NCBI RefSeq assembly: GCF_002211285.1
Contig: NZ_LOKX01000009.1
Span: 62,001-126,000, forward strand
From: Rhizobium sp. R635
GTDB lineage: Bacteria > Pseudomonadota > Alphaproteobacteria > Rhizobiales > Rhizobiaceae
DNA length: 64,000 nucleotides
Reading direction: 5' to 3'
The notes below the pieces were generated by a model. It was not told where the DNA came from. It saw nothing but the letters and a program-made list of their open reading frames with translations, and did not search any database. Positions 53,282 through 62,278 of this stretch are shown here, piece by piece. How positions within the stretch are numbered: position 1 is the first letter of the stretch; the number at the start of each line of letters is the position of its first letter. Both the position numbers and the translations under genes were made by a program.

Positions 53282-53797
53282 ATGAATACGAAAATCAAGC
53301 CGCAGGCGGTATCCAACTTCCGTGACCAGCAGGATCAGGGCATCCGTGATCTTTACATGGAATCCCTTCATCTTGTTGAACGTCTTCATCGCCGTCTTCT
53401 CGACGTCATCAAGGACGAGTTCGACCGTCAGGGCCGCAGCGACGTCAACGCCATCCAGGCGCTGCTCCTTTTCAACATCGGCAATTCCGAGCTGACCGCC
53501 GGCGAGCTGCGCTCGCGGGGCTATTATCTCGGCTCCAACGTTTCCTACAACGTCAAGAAGCTGGTCGACCTCGGCTTCATCAACCACCAGCGCTCGCGCA
53601 TCGACCGCCGCTCGGTCCGCATCAGCCTGACCGAAACCGGCCAGGACATCGCCGAAACGGTCGCCAAGCTCTACGAACGCCACATCGCCTCGATCGACAA
53701 AGTCGGCGGCATCGGCACCGACGAGTTCACCCAGATGAACAAGCTGTTGCAGCGGCTCGATCGTTTCTGGAACGACCAGATTTTGTATCGCCTCTAA
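53282..53797 (+). CDS. ldtR: MarR family transcriptional regulator LdtR
   Basis: A 171-residue winged-helix regulator closely resembling LdtR of Liberibacter, which controls an L,D-transpeptidase and stress tolerance. The winged helix runs SELTAGELRSRGYYLGSNVSYNVKKL (quoted in part), about 65-95, then the wing FINHQRSRIDRRSVRISLT. A helical dimer region opens the protein. A GAGG ribosome site precedes the ATG. The L,D-transpeptidase gene follows 437 bp on, on the same strand. A terminator between them suggests separate transcripts. Confidence 0.88.
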   Translation: MNTKIKPQAVSNFRDQQDQGIRDLYMESLHLVERLHRRLLDVIKDEFDRQGRSDVNAIQALLLFNIGNSELTAGELRSRGYYLGSNVSYNVKKLVDLGFINHQRSRIDRRSVRISLTETGQDIAETVAKLYERHIASIDKVGGIGTDEFTQMNKLLQRLDRFWNDQILYRL

Positions 53798-54234
53798 GAC
53801 CCGAGACCTCCTTTCAGGGTTGAAGAAAACCGGATGCGTTCCCTGCGCGTCCGGTTTTGCCGTTTGCACTCGCGTGGCATCTTTGCAACGCACGGCGGCC
53901 AAGCGTAAAGGCCGGTATTCAAGCCGTTTTTTAGCCGTTATTAACCGGCACGATTTACCCCGTCATATGGTTCGTTGCGTGATGAACTCGGCCATCGGCA
54001 GCTGCCCTCGGCCTGACAACACGAATTGGCCATATTGGTGTGGCAGCGGAGTGTTTGACAACCGGCGCTTTCAATGGACCAGGAACGTTCAGGCTTTCGC
54101 ATCGCAATCTTGTGATGCGGTGGGCGGGCTTTTCTGATGTGCCGGGAGAACGAATGGATAGGGATCTGCGTTACGGCGCAGTGATATCGCAAAGCGCCGC
54201 GCTTCCTTTATAGCGGCATTCAGTGGTTGGGACT
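53798..54234. other. 437-bp gap between ldtR and the L,D-transpeptidase gene
   Basis: It begins with the ldtR terminator (53826-53858). The rest has no open frame with a ribosome site. A TTGACA at 54055-54060 could be a -35, but no fitting -10 was found 17 bp on. A weak GCCGGT/ACCGGC pair lies at 53911-53916 and 53944-53949. Any LdtR site would be here, but I do not see a copy of the ldtR palindrome. Confidence 0.5.
53826..53858 (+). terminator. Rho-independent terminator after ldtR
   Basis: AAAACCGGATGCG (53826-53838) pairs with CGCGTCCGGTTTT (53846-53858) over 13 positions with one G-T pair, loop of 7 nt, ending in T residues. It is 28 bp after the ldtR stop. Confidence 0.88.
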
Positions 54235-55536
54235 ATGTCGAAGAAAAACGGAAATGAAGCTCTCTCGCGCCGCGCTTTCCTTGCGTCCGCGGCAACGATT
54301 GGCGCCAGCGCGATGGCCGCGCCGGCATTGGCGCAGTCGGCGCTCGATACGCTGATCAACGCGCCGCGCCGCGGCAACTGGGACGACCAGTTCGATGCGA
54401 AGGCTGCTTCGCGCACGGCGACCGCCGTCGTTTCCAACACGCCGATCCTCGGCCCCCAATCGGTCGCGAGTGCGCAGCAGGCGATCATGCAATACCAGCA
54501 GATCGCGGCCGCCGGCGGCTGGCCTGAAGTCAATCCCGGCGACCAACGCCTGCAGCTCGGCGTTTCCTCTCCCGCCGTCCAGGCGCTGCGCCAGCGTCTC
54601 GCGATCACCGGCGACCTGCCGCGCGAGGCCGGCATGTCGAACGCCTTCGATTCCTATGTCGACGGCGCCGTCAAGCGCTTCCAGGCGCGCCACGGCCTGC
54701 CGTCCGACGGCGTTCTCGGCGAATTCACGCTGAAGGCGATGAACATCCCGGCCGATGTGCGCCTGCAGCAGCTGAACACCAATCTGGTGCGCCTGCAGAC
54801 CTTCCCGGAAGATCTCGGCCGCCGCCACCTGATGGTCAATATTCCGGCCGCCTATGTCGAAGCCGTCGAAGACGGCAGCGTTGCGACGCGCCATACCGCG
54901 GTCGTCGGCCGTCTCAGCCGCCCGACGCATCTCGTCAATTCCAAGGTCTACGAGGTTATCCTCAACCCGTACTGGACCGCGCCGCGCTCGATCGTCGAGA
55001 AGGACATCATGCCGCTGATGCGCAAGGATCCGACCTATCTCGAAAAGAACGCGATCCGCCTGATCGACGGCAAGGGCAACGAAGTTTCGCCGGAGACCGT
55101 CGACTGGAACGGCGAGGCGCCGAACCTGATGTTCCGCCAGGATCCGGGCAAGATCAACGCCATGGCCTCGACGAAGATCAACTTCTACAACAAGAACGGC
55201 GAGTATATGCACGACACGCCGCAGCAGGGCCTGTTCAACAAGCTCATGCGTTTCGAATCGTCGGGCTGCGTCCGCGTTCAGAACGTGCGCGACCTGTCGA
55301 CCTGGCTGCTGCGCGAGACGCCGGGCTGGAACCGCCAGCAGATGGAGCAGGTGATCGCGAGCGGCGTCAACACGCCGATCAAGCTCGCCACGGAAGTTCC
55401 GGTCTATTTCGTCTACATCTCCGCCTGGGGCATGCCCGACGGCATCGTCCAGTTCCGCGACGACATCTATCAGATGGACGGCAATGCCGAGCTCGCGCTC
55501 GACACCACGGCCGGCATGGAACAGCCGGTTCAGTAA
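54235..55536 (+). CDS. Tat-exported L,D-transpeptidase
   Basis: A 433-residue periplasmic enzyme that forms 3-3 peptidoglycan cross-links or anchors proteins. The twin-arginine signal is SRRAFLASAATIGASAMAAP (about 10-30). A peptidoglycan-binding domain lies at VDGAVKRFQARHGLPSDGVL (about 140), and the YkuD catalytic domain ends in RFESSGCVRVQNVRDL (about 340-355) with catalytic Cys. The start at 54235 is an ATG; a GTG 12 bp earlier is possible. It is the probable target of LdtR. Confidence 0.93.
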   Translation: MSKKNGNEALSRRAFLASAATIGASAMAAPALAQSALDTLINAPRRGNWDDQFDAKAASRTATAVVSNTPILGPQSVASAQQAIMQYQQIAAAGGWPEVNPGDQRLQLGVSSPAVQALRQRLAITGDLPREAGMSNAFDSYVDGAVKRFQARHGLPSDGVLGEFTLKAMNIPADVRLQQLNTNLVRLQTFPEDLGRRHLMVNIPAAYVEAVEDGSVATRHTAVVGRLSRPTHLVNSKVYEVILNPYWTAPRSIVEKDIMPLMRKDPTYLEKNAIRLIDGKGNEVSPETVDWNGEAPNLMFRQDPGKINAMASTKINFYNKNGEYMHDTPQQGLFNKLMRFESSGCVRVQNVRDLSTWLLRETPGWNRQQMEQVIASGVNTPIKLATEVPVYFVYISAWGMPDGIVQFRDDIYQMDGNAELALDTTAGMEQPVQ

Positions 55537-55564
55537 GCGGCGACCCCAGTATCGTGATTTTGAG

Positions 55565-55590
55565 AACCGCGCCTTCGGGCGCGGTTTTTT
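55565..55590 (+). terminator. Rho-independent terminator after the L,D-transpeptidase gene
   Basis: AACCGCGCC (55565-55573) pairs with GGCGCGGTT (55578-55586) with a TTCG tetraloop and a T run to 55590. Confidence 0.9.
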
Positions 55591-55754
55591 CATGCCGGAA
55601 GGGGTCCTGCGTTCATGTCGCCGCCATTCATCGGTGCCATGCTGTCGCAAAATGGCAGGAGCGCGCGGTTTGCTCAGCAAATGTCGTTCTTCGTATTGCC
55701 CTTGCTCCGGCGGAAGGCTAATACCTCAGCGCATTCCAGTTGAGGAGCCCGCCC

Positions 55755-57053
55755 ATGACCAATGCTTCCACCGAATCCTTCTTCAATCGCTCGCTTGCGG
55801 ACGTCGATCCGGAAATCTTCGGCGCGATCGGAAAGGAACTCGGTCGCCAACGGCACGAGATCGAACTGATCGCTTCCGAGAACATCGTCTCCCGCGCCGT
55901 GCTGGAAGCCCAGGGCTCCATCATGACCAACAAATATGCCGAGGGTTATCCCGGCAAGCGTTATTACGGCGGCTGCCAGTTCGTCGATATCGCCGAGGAG
56001 CTGGCGATCGAGCGCGCCAAGAAGCTGTTCGGCGTCAATTTCGCCAACGTCCAGCCGAATTCCGGCTCGCAGATGAACCAGGCCGTGTTCCTGGCGCTGC
56101 TCCAGCCCGGCGACACCTTCATGGGCCTCGACCTGAATTCGGGCGGCCATCTCACGCACGGTTCGCCGGTCAACATGTCCGGCAAGTGGTTCAACGTCGT
56201 TTCCTACGGTGTGCGCGAAGGCGACAACCTGCTCGACATGGATGACGTCGCCCGCAAGGCCGAAGAGCACAAGCCGAAGCTGATCATTGCCGGCGGCACC
56301 GCCTATTCCCGCATCTGGGACTGGAAGCGCTTCCGCGAGATCGCCGACAGCGTCGGCGCCTATCTGATGGTCGACATGGCCCACATCGCTGGTCTCGTCG
56401 CCGGTGGCCAGCATCCGTCGCCGTTCCCGCATTGCCATGTCGCGACGACCACGACCCACAAGTCTCTGCGCGGCCCGCGCGGCGGCGTCATCCTCACCAA
56501 TGAGGAGGATCTCGCCAAGAAGTTCAACTCGGCCGTCTTCCCTGGTCTGCAGGGCGGTCCGCTGATGCACATCATCGCTGCCAAGGCGGTCGCCTTCGGC
56601 GAAGCGCTGCAGCCGGAATTCAAGGACTACGCCGCCCAGATCGTCAAGAACGCCCGTGCGCTTGCCGAAACGCTGATCGCAGGCGGCCTCGACGTCGTCT
56701 CCGGCGGCACCGACAACCACCTGATGCTCGTCGACCTGCGCAAGAAGAACGCCACCGGCAAGCGCGCCGAGGCAGCGCTCGGCCGCGCCTACGTCACCTG
56801 CAACAAGAACGGCATTCCCTTCGACCCGGAAAAGCCCTTCGTCACCTCGGGCGTGCGCCTGGGTGCCCCGGCAGGCACGACCCGCGGCTTCAAGGAAGCC
56901 GAATTCCGCGAAATCGGCAATCTCATCGTCGAGGTTCTCGACGGCCTGAAGGTCGCCAATTCGGATGAAGGCAACGCTGCCGTCGAAGCCGCCGTGCGCG
57001 GCAAGGTGGTCAACCTCACGGACCGCTTCCCCTTGTATGGCTACATGGGGTAA
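55755..57053 (+). CDS. glyA: Serine hydroxymethyltransferase
   Basis: A 432-residue PLP enzyme that interconverts serine and glycine and supplies 5,10-methylene-[23 protein letters not shown] is the folate/substrate segment, [22 protein letters not shown] follows (only in part here: [13 protein letters not shown]), and the PLP Lys lies in [14 protein letters not shown] (about 235-248). The ATG at 55755 has a GAGGAG site. It is the first gene of glyA-nrdR-ribD-ribE. Confidence 0.97.
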   Translation: MTNASTESFFNRSLADVDPEIFGAIGKELGRQRHEIELIASENIVSRAVLEAQGSIMTNKYAEGYPGKRYYGGCQFVDIAEELAIERAKKLFGVNFANVQPNSGSQMNQAVFLALLQPGDTFMGLDLNSGGHLTHGSPVNMSGKWFNVVSYGVREGDNLLDMDDVARKAEEHKPKLIIAGGTAYSRIWDWKRFREIADSVGAYLMVDMAHIAGLVAGGQHPSPFPHCHVATTTTHKSLRGPRGGVILTNEEDLAKKFNSAVFPGLQGGPLMHIIAAKAVAFGEALQPEFKDYAAQIVKNARALAETLIAGGLDVVSGGTDNHLMLVDLRKKNATGKRAEAALGRAYVTCNKNGIPFDPEKPFVTSGVRLGAPAGTTRGFKEAEFREIGNLIVEVLDGLKVANSDEGNAAVEAAVRGKVVNLTDRFPLYGYMG

Positions 57054-57062
57054 GGAGTAGGG

Positions 57063-57539
57063 ATGCGCTGCCCCTATTGCGGTTCGGAAGATACCCAGGT
57101 CAAGGATTCGCGTCCGGCGGAGGACAATACGTCCATCCGCCGGCGGCGCATCTGTCCGGATTGCGGCGGCCGTTTCACCACCTTCGAGCGCGTGCAGCTG
57201 CGCGAGTTGATGGTCACCAAGAAAACCGGTCGCAAGGTGCCTTTCGACCGCGAAAAGCTGGTGCGATCCTTCGAAGTGGCGCTGCGTAAGCGGCCCGTCG
57301 AGCGGGACCGCATCGAGCGCGCCGTTTCCGGTATCGTCCGCCGGCTTGAAAGCTCCGGCGAGACCGAGATTTCCTCCGAGCAGATCGGTCTTCAGGTGCT
57401 CGAAGCCATGAAGAGCCTCGACGATGTCGGCTTCGTGCGCTACGCTTCGGTCTATCGGGATTTCTCGCTTGCCGAGGATTTCGAGAAAGTCATTTCGGAA
57501 ATCAACGCCAAGATCGCCCGCGACCCGCTGGACGGATGA
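57063..57539 (+). CDS. nrdR: Ribonucleotide reductase regulator NrdR
   Basis: A 158-residue repressor. The N-terminal zinc ribbon holds [13 protein letters not shown] and [13 protein letters not shown] (Cys at 3, 6 and about 31, 34), and the ATP-cone follows from about 48 ([20 protein letters not shown]). It senses ATP/dATP and represses nrd genes. It starts 9 bp after glyA with a strong AAGGAG site and ends 3 bp before ribD. Confidence 0.96.
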   Translation: MRCPYCGSEDTQVKDSRPAEDNTSIRRRRICPDCGGRFTTFERVQLRELMVTKKTGRKVPFDREKLVRSFEVALRKRPVERDRIERAVSGIVRRLESSGETEISSEQIGLQVLEAMKSLDDVGFVRYASVYRDFSLAEDFEKVISEINAKIARDPLDG

Positions 57540-57542
57540 GCC

Positions 57543-58676
57543 ATGAGCATCACGCCGCATGACGAACGTTTCATGGCGGCGGCGATCCGTCTGTCTCGTC
57601 AGCATCTCGGCCGTACCGCCACCAACCCTTCCGTCGGCTGCCTGATCGTCAAGGATGGCGCCATCGTCGGCCGCGCCGTGACCGCCCTCGGCGGCCGCCC
57701 GCACGCCGAGCCGCAGGCGCTCGCGGAAGCCGGCGAGCTTGCCCGCGGCGCAACGGCCTATGTCACGCTCGAACCCTGCTCGCACCATGGCAAGACGCCG
57801 CCCTGCGCCGAGGCTTTGATTGCCTATGGCGTCGCCCGCGTCGTCATCAGCGTCACCGATCCCGATCCCCGCGTCTCCGGCCGCGGCATCGCCATGCTGC
57901 GCGATGCGGGCATCGAGGTAGATGCCGGCGTGCTGGAGGCGGAGGGCCGGCATTCGCTTGCCGCCTATCTCACCCGCCAGACTAAGAACCGTCCCTATGT
58001 GACTCTCAAGCTTGCCGTTTCCGCCGACGGCATGATCGGCCGCCAGGGGGCAGGGCAGGTGGCGATTACGGGGCCAGAGGCCCGCGCCCAGGTCCAGGCG
58101 CTGCGCGCCGAAACCGATGCGATCCTCGTCGGCATCGGCACGGCGATATCGGACGATCCGCTGCTGACGGTGCGCACTCCGGGGCTCGAGGCGCAGTCGC
58201 CTGTTCGCATTGTGCTCGATCCCAATCTGGCCTTGCCGCTGACGAGCAAGCTGGTTGCGACAGCGCGCGACGTGCCGGTCATCGTGGTGGCGAGTGAAGA
58301 GATTTCACCGCTCGGCTCGGAGGCGGACGGTACCCCACCCACCGGCCTCGCCGACATTCAATCCCGCCGCACCGCCCTCGAAGCCGCCGGCGTCGAAATC
58401 GTCTACTGCAATCCCTACCATCCCGAAGTCCTGCTGCCGGCCCTTGCCACGCGCGGCATTTCCTCGCTTCTGGTCGAAGGGGGCGCCAAGACTGCCCGGC
58501 TTTTCCTCGATGCAGGCCTCGTCGACCGTATCCAGCTCTATCAGGCGCCTCTCGTCGTCGGCGAGGGCGGTATTGAATCCCCCCTGCGGGCAACCGACAT
58601 ACCATCCGGTTTCACCCATCGGGGCACGTCTCTATACGGCGCTGATCGCCTGGACAAATATGAAAGAGAGAATTGA
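57543..58676 (+). CDS. ribD: Bifunctional riboflavin deaminase/reductase RibD
   Basis: A 377-residue enzyme for steps two and three of riboflavin synthesis. The deaminase part has HAEPQALAEAGE (about 50) and PCSHHGKTPPCAEAL (about 75-90) for zinc; the reductase part has KLAVSADGMIGR (about 158), ALRAETDAILVGIGTA and LVEGGAKTARLFLDAGLVD (about 315). The stop overlaps the ribE start (TGATG). It is 3 bp after nrdR. Confidence 0.96.
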   Translation: MSITPHDERFMAAAIRLSRQHLGRTATNPSVGCLIVKDGAIVGRAVTALGGRPHAEPQALAEAGELARGATAYVTLEPCSHHGKTPPCAEALIAYGVARVVISVTDPDPRVSGRGIAMLRDAGIEVDAGVLEAEGRHSLAAYLTRQTKNRPYVTLKLAVSADGMIGRQGAGQVAITGPEARAQVQALRAETDAILVGIGTAISDDPLLTVRTPGLEAQSPVRIVLDPNLALPLTSKLVATARDVPVIVVASEEISPLGSEADGTPPTGLADIQSRRTALEAAGVEIVYCNPYHPEVLLPALATRGISSLLVEGGAKTARLFLDAGLVDRIQLYQAPLVVGEGGIESPLRATDIPSGFTHRGTSLYGADRLDKYEREN

Positions 58677-59296
58677 TGTTCACCGGAATTGTCACTGATA
58701 TCGGTACGATCGAATCCGTTTCGGCGTTGAAGGAAGGCATCAAGCTGCGCGTCACGACCGCTTATGATCCCTCGACCATCGATATGGGCGCGTCCATCTC
58801 CCATTCCGGCATCTGCCTCACCGTGACCGGCCTGCCGCAGGAAGGCAGCAATGGCCGCTGGTTCGAGGTGGAAGCCTGGGAAGAGGCGCTGCGGCTGACG
58901 ACGATCGGCACATGGCGCGAAGGCAGCCGCATCAATCTCGAACGGTCGCTGAAGATCGGCGATGAACTCGGCGGCCATATCGTATCCGGCCATGTCGATG
59001 GCAAGGCGGAGATCCTCTCGGTGACATCGGAGGGCGACGCCACGCGTTACCGCCTGCGCGCGCCCGAACATCTGGCGAAATTCGTCGCTCCCAAGGGGTC
59101 GATCGCACTCGACGGCACCTCGCTGACCGTCAACGCGGTCGATGGCACGGATTTCGACGTCCTGCTCATCCGCCATACGCTCGAGGTCACCACCTGGGGC
59201 GATCGCAAGGCCGGCGATTTCGTCAATTTCGAAGTCGATACCATGGCGCGTTATGCCGCCAGGCTGGCCGAATTCCCTACCGCGAAAACTGAATGA
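58676..59296 (+). CDS. ribE: Riboflavin synthase subunit alpha
   Basis: A 206-residue enzyme that dismutates two lumazines to riboflavin. The two lumazine-binding repeats start MFTGIVTDIGTI and (about 96) GDELGGHIVSGHVDGKAEI. The ATG at 58676 overlaps the ribD stop by TGATG; a TTG one codon earlier is weaker. Its 3' end overlaps the convergent GNAT gene by 20 bp. No FMN riboswitch was recognised in this run. Confidence 0.95.
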   Translation: MFTGIVTDIGTIESVSALKEGIKLRVTTAYDPSTIDMGASISHSGICLTVTGLPQEGSNGRWFEVEAWEEALRLTTIGTWREGSRINLERSLKIGDELGGHIVSGHVDGKAEILSVTSEGDATRYRLRAPEHLAKFVAPKGSIALDGTSLTVNAVDGTDFDVLLIRHTLEVTTWGDRKAGDFVNFEVDTMARYAARLAEFPTAKTE

Positions 59297-59792
59297 TCTC
59301 GCCGTTATACTGCGTGCGCGCCGTCTGGCGAAAGCCGAGCTTGGCTGCCACCCTGAGCGACGCCTCGTTTTCCGGGCTGATGATGCAGCTCATCGGCTTT
59401 CCCGGAAAATGCATATCCGCCCAGCCGATCAGGGCCGTCAGCGCTTCGGTGGCGTAACCGCGCCCGTGCGCCGAGGGCATCAGCGCCCAGCCGACCTCCA
59501 TCGTGCCCTCGATCGAGGGCTCCATCTCGCGGCGGGCTTCCAGGAAGCCCGCTTCGCCGATGAAGAGGCCGCTCTTCCTTTCAACGATCGCGAGAAAGCC
59601 GAAACCCATATGGTGCCACATGCCGGCAATGCGCAGCATGCGGCTCCAGCTCTGCTCGCGCGTCGATGGCGCGCCGGTAATGAAGCGAACGACATCCTCG
59701 TCCGCCCATAGCGCCGCATGCGCCTCGAAATCGTCGAGGCCGTGAGGGCGAAGCGTCAGCCGCTCCGTTTCGAGTGTCGGAATGTCGGTCAC
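59277..59792 (-). CDS. GNAT family N-acetyltransferase
   Basis: A 171-residue acetyltransferase of the RimJ/RimL type: LETERLTLRPHGLDDFEA opens it, and the acetyl-CoA loop is AHGRGYATEALTAL (about 110-123), with NEASLRVAAKLGF (about 146) closing the fold. The start is a GTG at 59792 with AAAGGA six bases upstream; the longer frame has no such site. It follows the cupin gene by 25 bp. Its target is unknown. The tail overlaps ribE by 20 bp on the other strand. Confidence 0.85.
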   Translation of the reverse strand: MTDIPTLETERLTLRPHGLDDFEAHAALWADEDVVRFITGAPSTREQSWSRMLRIAGMWHHMGFGFLAIVERKSGLFIGEAGFLEARREMEPSIEGTMEVGWALMPSAHGRGYATEALTALIGWADMHFPGKPMSCIISPENEASLRVAAKLGFRQTARTQYNGEIIQFSR

Positions 59793-59817
59793 ATCTGATC
59801 CTTTGAAAATCACCCTC

Positions 59818-60321
59818 TCAGGCGCCGGGTTCGCCGTCCCAATAATCGAGGTGGCTTTCCGGCCGCCCGATATGGCGGAAGCGTCCGGGCTTGGCGCCAT
59901 CCCTGTTGGTCTTGGCAAGGAACTTTCCGGAATCGGGATATTCGACGATCTCCGTCTTCGCCATCGTCGAAATGCCGAGATAGACGAGTGTCACCGTGCC
60001 TGAATTGATGATCTGGTGCGCCGTTTCCGGCCCGCCGGCCGGTGCGCCGAGCACGTCGCCTGCTTTGATCGCATGGCGCTCGTCGCCGAAACGGTATTCG
60101 CCGGCGCCTGACATCACGTAGAAAAGTTCGTCTTCGACATGGTGATTGTGGAAGGGACAGCTCGATTTTCCCGGCGGCACCTCATTGTAGCTGATGCCGA
60201 GGCCGGCAAGGCCGAGAAGGGCGCCGAACGAGGCGTCGGCGCCTTCGTAGAGCTCACCCTGTTTCCAATGGTCGAGCTTGAGATCGGCGATATTGATCAC
60301 CGCTTTCGATTCCGTCGCCAT
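59818..60321 (-). CDS. Cupin domain protein
   Basis: A 167-residue protein with one cupin barrel. Motif 1 reads CPFHNHHVEDELFYVMSGAGE (in part: HNHHVEDELFYVMSG, about 57-72), supplying His-His-Glu metal ligands. Motif 2 is around PETAHQIINSG (about 98-108) with the fourth His. A GGAGG site precedes the ATG. It is the first of the cupin-GNAT pair. The function is not recognised. Confidence 0.85.
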   Translation of the reverse strand: MATESKAVINIADLKLDHWKQGELYEGADASFGALLGLAGLGISYNEVPPGKSSCPFHNHHVEDELFYVMSGAGEYRFGDERHAIKAGDVLGAPAGGPETAHQIINSGTVTLVYLGISTMAKTEIVEYPDSGKFLAKTNRDGAKPGRFRHIGRPESHLDYWDGEPGA

Positions 60322-60432
60322 GATGTCCTCCTGTTGCAGGGAGAGAAACCATCATAGCGGGAAAAAAATTCAATGAGTTTTTCTGAGATCCCCGCATGGG
60401 CGGAGAGGAGACGCCGCCCATGCGGGAAGCCG

Positions 60433-60792
60433 TCAGCGGACGTAGAAGGTCAGGCTTCCGTCGGCCGCCTGTTCGGCGTTGACGATGTTGCGGACGTCGA
60501 CGCCCTCGTTGTTGAGCCGGTGAGCAAGCGACCTGTTGGCGTCGATCGAGGCCTGGATGCCGTGAATGGCCTGGTCGGAACGCTCAGGTGCCGAGCGCGG
60601 ACCGGTCGTCCCGTCGTCGCTATTGCGCCAATTGTAAACCTGCTCGACGTTGAAATCATTGCCCTGGAAGGTCCTGAGCGTATGCTCGATGCCCTGGGTG
60701 GTGTTCATCCCAAGGCTTTCGGCCCGGCTGACGCCGGCAAATGCCATGGAGGAGAGAGCTGCGGCGAGGGTGACGGTGACAATTCGGTTCAT
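60433..60792 (-). CDS. Small exported protein of unknown function
   Basis: A 119-residue secreted protein. A signal peptide (NRIVTVTLAAALSSMAFAG, cleavage near RAE at about residue 24) precedes a mature part rich in Asn and Gln (THRTFQGNDFNVEQVYNWRN-like text, quoted partly: FQGNDFNVEQVYNWRN). The ending GSLTFYVR could be a beta strand. An alternative ATG two codons earlier is possible. I do not recognise the family. Confidence 0.75.
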   Translation of the reverse strand: MNRIVTVTLAAALSSMAFAGVSRAESLGMNTTQGIEHTLRTFQGNDFNVEQVYNWRNSDDGTTGPRSAPERSDQAIHGIQASIDANRSLAHRLNNEGVDVRNIVNAEQAADGSLTFYVR

Positions 60793-61138
60793 GATCATAT
60801 CCTTTCATCTGCTTTGACGGTCGGCTGTCGTTGCAGGGGATCGTCGGTGTCACGACATGGAATTGGCGCTCCGCCCCTCTTAGTTCAATGGCTTAAGCCA
60901 CTGAAAAACCATTAAAAATTCTTCATGGAAATCGCCTTCGAATTGCCGTTTTCCAGGCATCCGGCAAAGCCGGCGCGCAACGCTCGTCCCGTTGTGTACG
61001 GATTGTGCGGCTATCCCTTTGCGGATATTTCCTCTTTCCGTGTTGCGGCATCGGGCGAAATTGCTTGCCATTCGCCCGAAGGCGTGTTTTGACCGCGGCC
61101 TGCCGAGTGGAAAATGTCCCACGAACCGAAGGTGAACC
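60793..61138. promoter_or_regulatory. 346-bp gap between the small exported gene and ribH
   Basis: It contains a 22-bp palindrome TTCAATGGCTTAAGCCACTGAA (60884-60905, one mismatched pair) and a hairpin TCGGGCGAA/TTCGCCCGA (61051-61059 and 61071-61079) with an 11-nt loop, 60 bp before the ribH start. The hairpin could be an attenuator in the ribH leader. It does not look like the conserved FMN riboswitch. A sequence related to the palindrome occurs at several rhizobial loci as I recall, so it may be a repeat. Confidence 0.4.
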
Positions 61139-61594
61139 ATGTCGAGAGAGACCGCTCCCCATATTTTGATCGTCGAAGCCCGCTTCTACGACGACATGGC
61201 CGACGCGCTGCTCGAAGGCGCGACCTTTGCGCTCAAGGAAGCCGGCGCTACCTACGAGGTGGTCACCGTTCCCGGCGCGCTGGAAATTCCGGCGGCGATT
61301 GCCATGTCGCTCGATGGGGACGACAATGGCGGCACACACTATGACGGCTATGTCGCCCTCGGCATGGTCATCCGCGGCGAGACCTATCACTTCGATATCG
61401 TATCGAACGAATCCTCGCGCGCTTTGATGGATCTCGCGGTCAGTGAATCCCTTGCCATCGGCAACGGCATCCTGACCGTGGAAAACGATGAACAGGCCTG
61501 GGCGCGCGCACGCCGCTCGGAAAAGGACAAGGGCGGCTTTGCCGCTCGCGCGGCTCTGACGATGATCGAGCTGAAGCAGAAACTGGGTGCATAA
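61139..61594 (+). CDS. ribH: 6,7-Dimethyl-8-ribityllumazine synthase
   Basis: A 151-residue enzyme that joins the pyrimidine and butanone phosphate in riboflavin synthesis. [17 protein letters not shown] opens the domain, VPGALEIP (about 40) and [14 protein letters not shown] (about 80) hold the active-site residues including the His. AAGGTGA precedes the ATG. nusB follows 3 bp on. It is separated from ribD/ribE by three minus-strand genes. Confidence 0.95.
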   Translation: MSRETAPHILIVEARFYDDMADALLEGATFALKEAGATYEVVTVPGALEIPAAIAMSLDGDDNGGTHYDGYVALGMVIRGETYHFDIVSNESSRALMDLAVSESLAIGNGILTVENDEQAWARARRSEKDKGGFAARAALTMIELKQKLGA

Positions 61595-61597
61595 CGA

Positions 61598-62080
61598 ATG
61601 AACGACGACAAGACGGAACGGCCGGTCAAGACTGCGAACCAGCGGGGCGCTGCCCGCCTGGCTGCCGTTCAGGCGCTTTATCAGATGGATGTCGGCGGCA
61701 CGGGCGTTCTGGAAATCGTGGCCGAATACGAGGCGCACCGCCTCGGCCAGGAACTCGACGGCGCGACTTATCTGAAGGCCGATGCCGGCTGGTTCCGCTC
61801 CATCGTCTCCGGTGTCGTGCGCGATCAGGTCCGTCTCGATCCGCTGATTGCCGCAGCCCTGCAGGATGACTGGGCCTTGTCGCGCCTCGACAGCACCGTG
61901 CGCGCCATCCTGCGCGCCGGCGTTTTCGAGCTCACCGACCGCAAGGACGTTCCGGTGGCGGTCATCGTCACCGAATATGTCGAGATCGCACAGGCCTTTT
62001 TCGAGGACGACGAGCCGAAGCTCGTCAACGCCGTGCTCGACCGGATCGCAAAGCAGGTCCGCGGCGAGGCGAAGAAATAA
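61598..62080 (+). CDS. nusB: Transcription antitermination factor NusB
   Basis: A 160-residue all-helical RNA-binding factor of the rRNA antitermination complex. The family text runs [22 protein letters not shown] at the start (in part) and [22 protein letters not shown] near 110, ending with [14 protein letters not shown]. It starts 3 bp after ribH, as in most bacteria. Confidence 0.95.
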   Translation: MNDDKTERPVKTANQRGAARLAAVQALYQMDVGGTGVLEIVAEYEAHRLGQELDGATYLKADAGWFRSIVSGVVRDQVRLDPLIAAALQDDWALSRLDSTVRAILRAGVFELTDRKDVPVAVIVTEYVEIAQAFFEDDEPKLVNAVLDRIAKQVRGEAKK

Positions 62081-62278
62081 GCTCTTAGCCGCCAAACAAT
62101 CTCCCTGCGTCTTTCTTCGCGCCGCAATGGTTTTCGCCCGTTGCGGACTTGACGCCACGTGATCGACCACGCAATCTCCGGACCGCTTAGCTGTGGCATT
62201 TCTGTGGAGAGGAAGGCGAGTCGGCGGCGTATTTGCCGGAGAAGGAGTGAGCTCCGGCCTATGGGAGGAAAGAGCGAA

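Noticed and set aside
54055..54083. TTGACA as a promoter for the L,D-transpeptidase gene
   Set aside because: No acceptable -10 box lies 16-19 bp downstream, so only the -35-like hexamer can be stated.
55674..57953. 759-codon frame antisense to glyA, nrdR and ribD
   Set aside because: It crosses three well-supported genes and has no motif or ribosome site.
61020..61138. FMN riboswitch before ribH
   Set aside because: The conserved RFN core sequence is not visible; only a simple hairpin is present.
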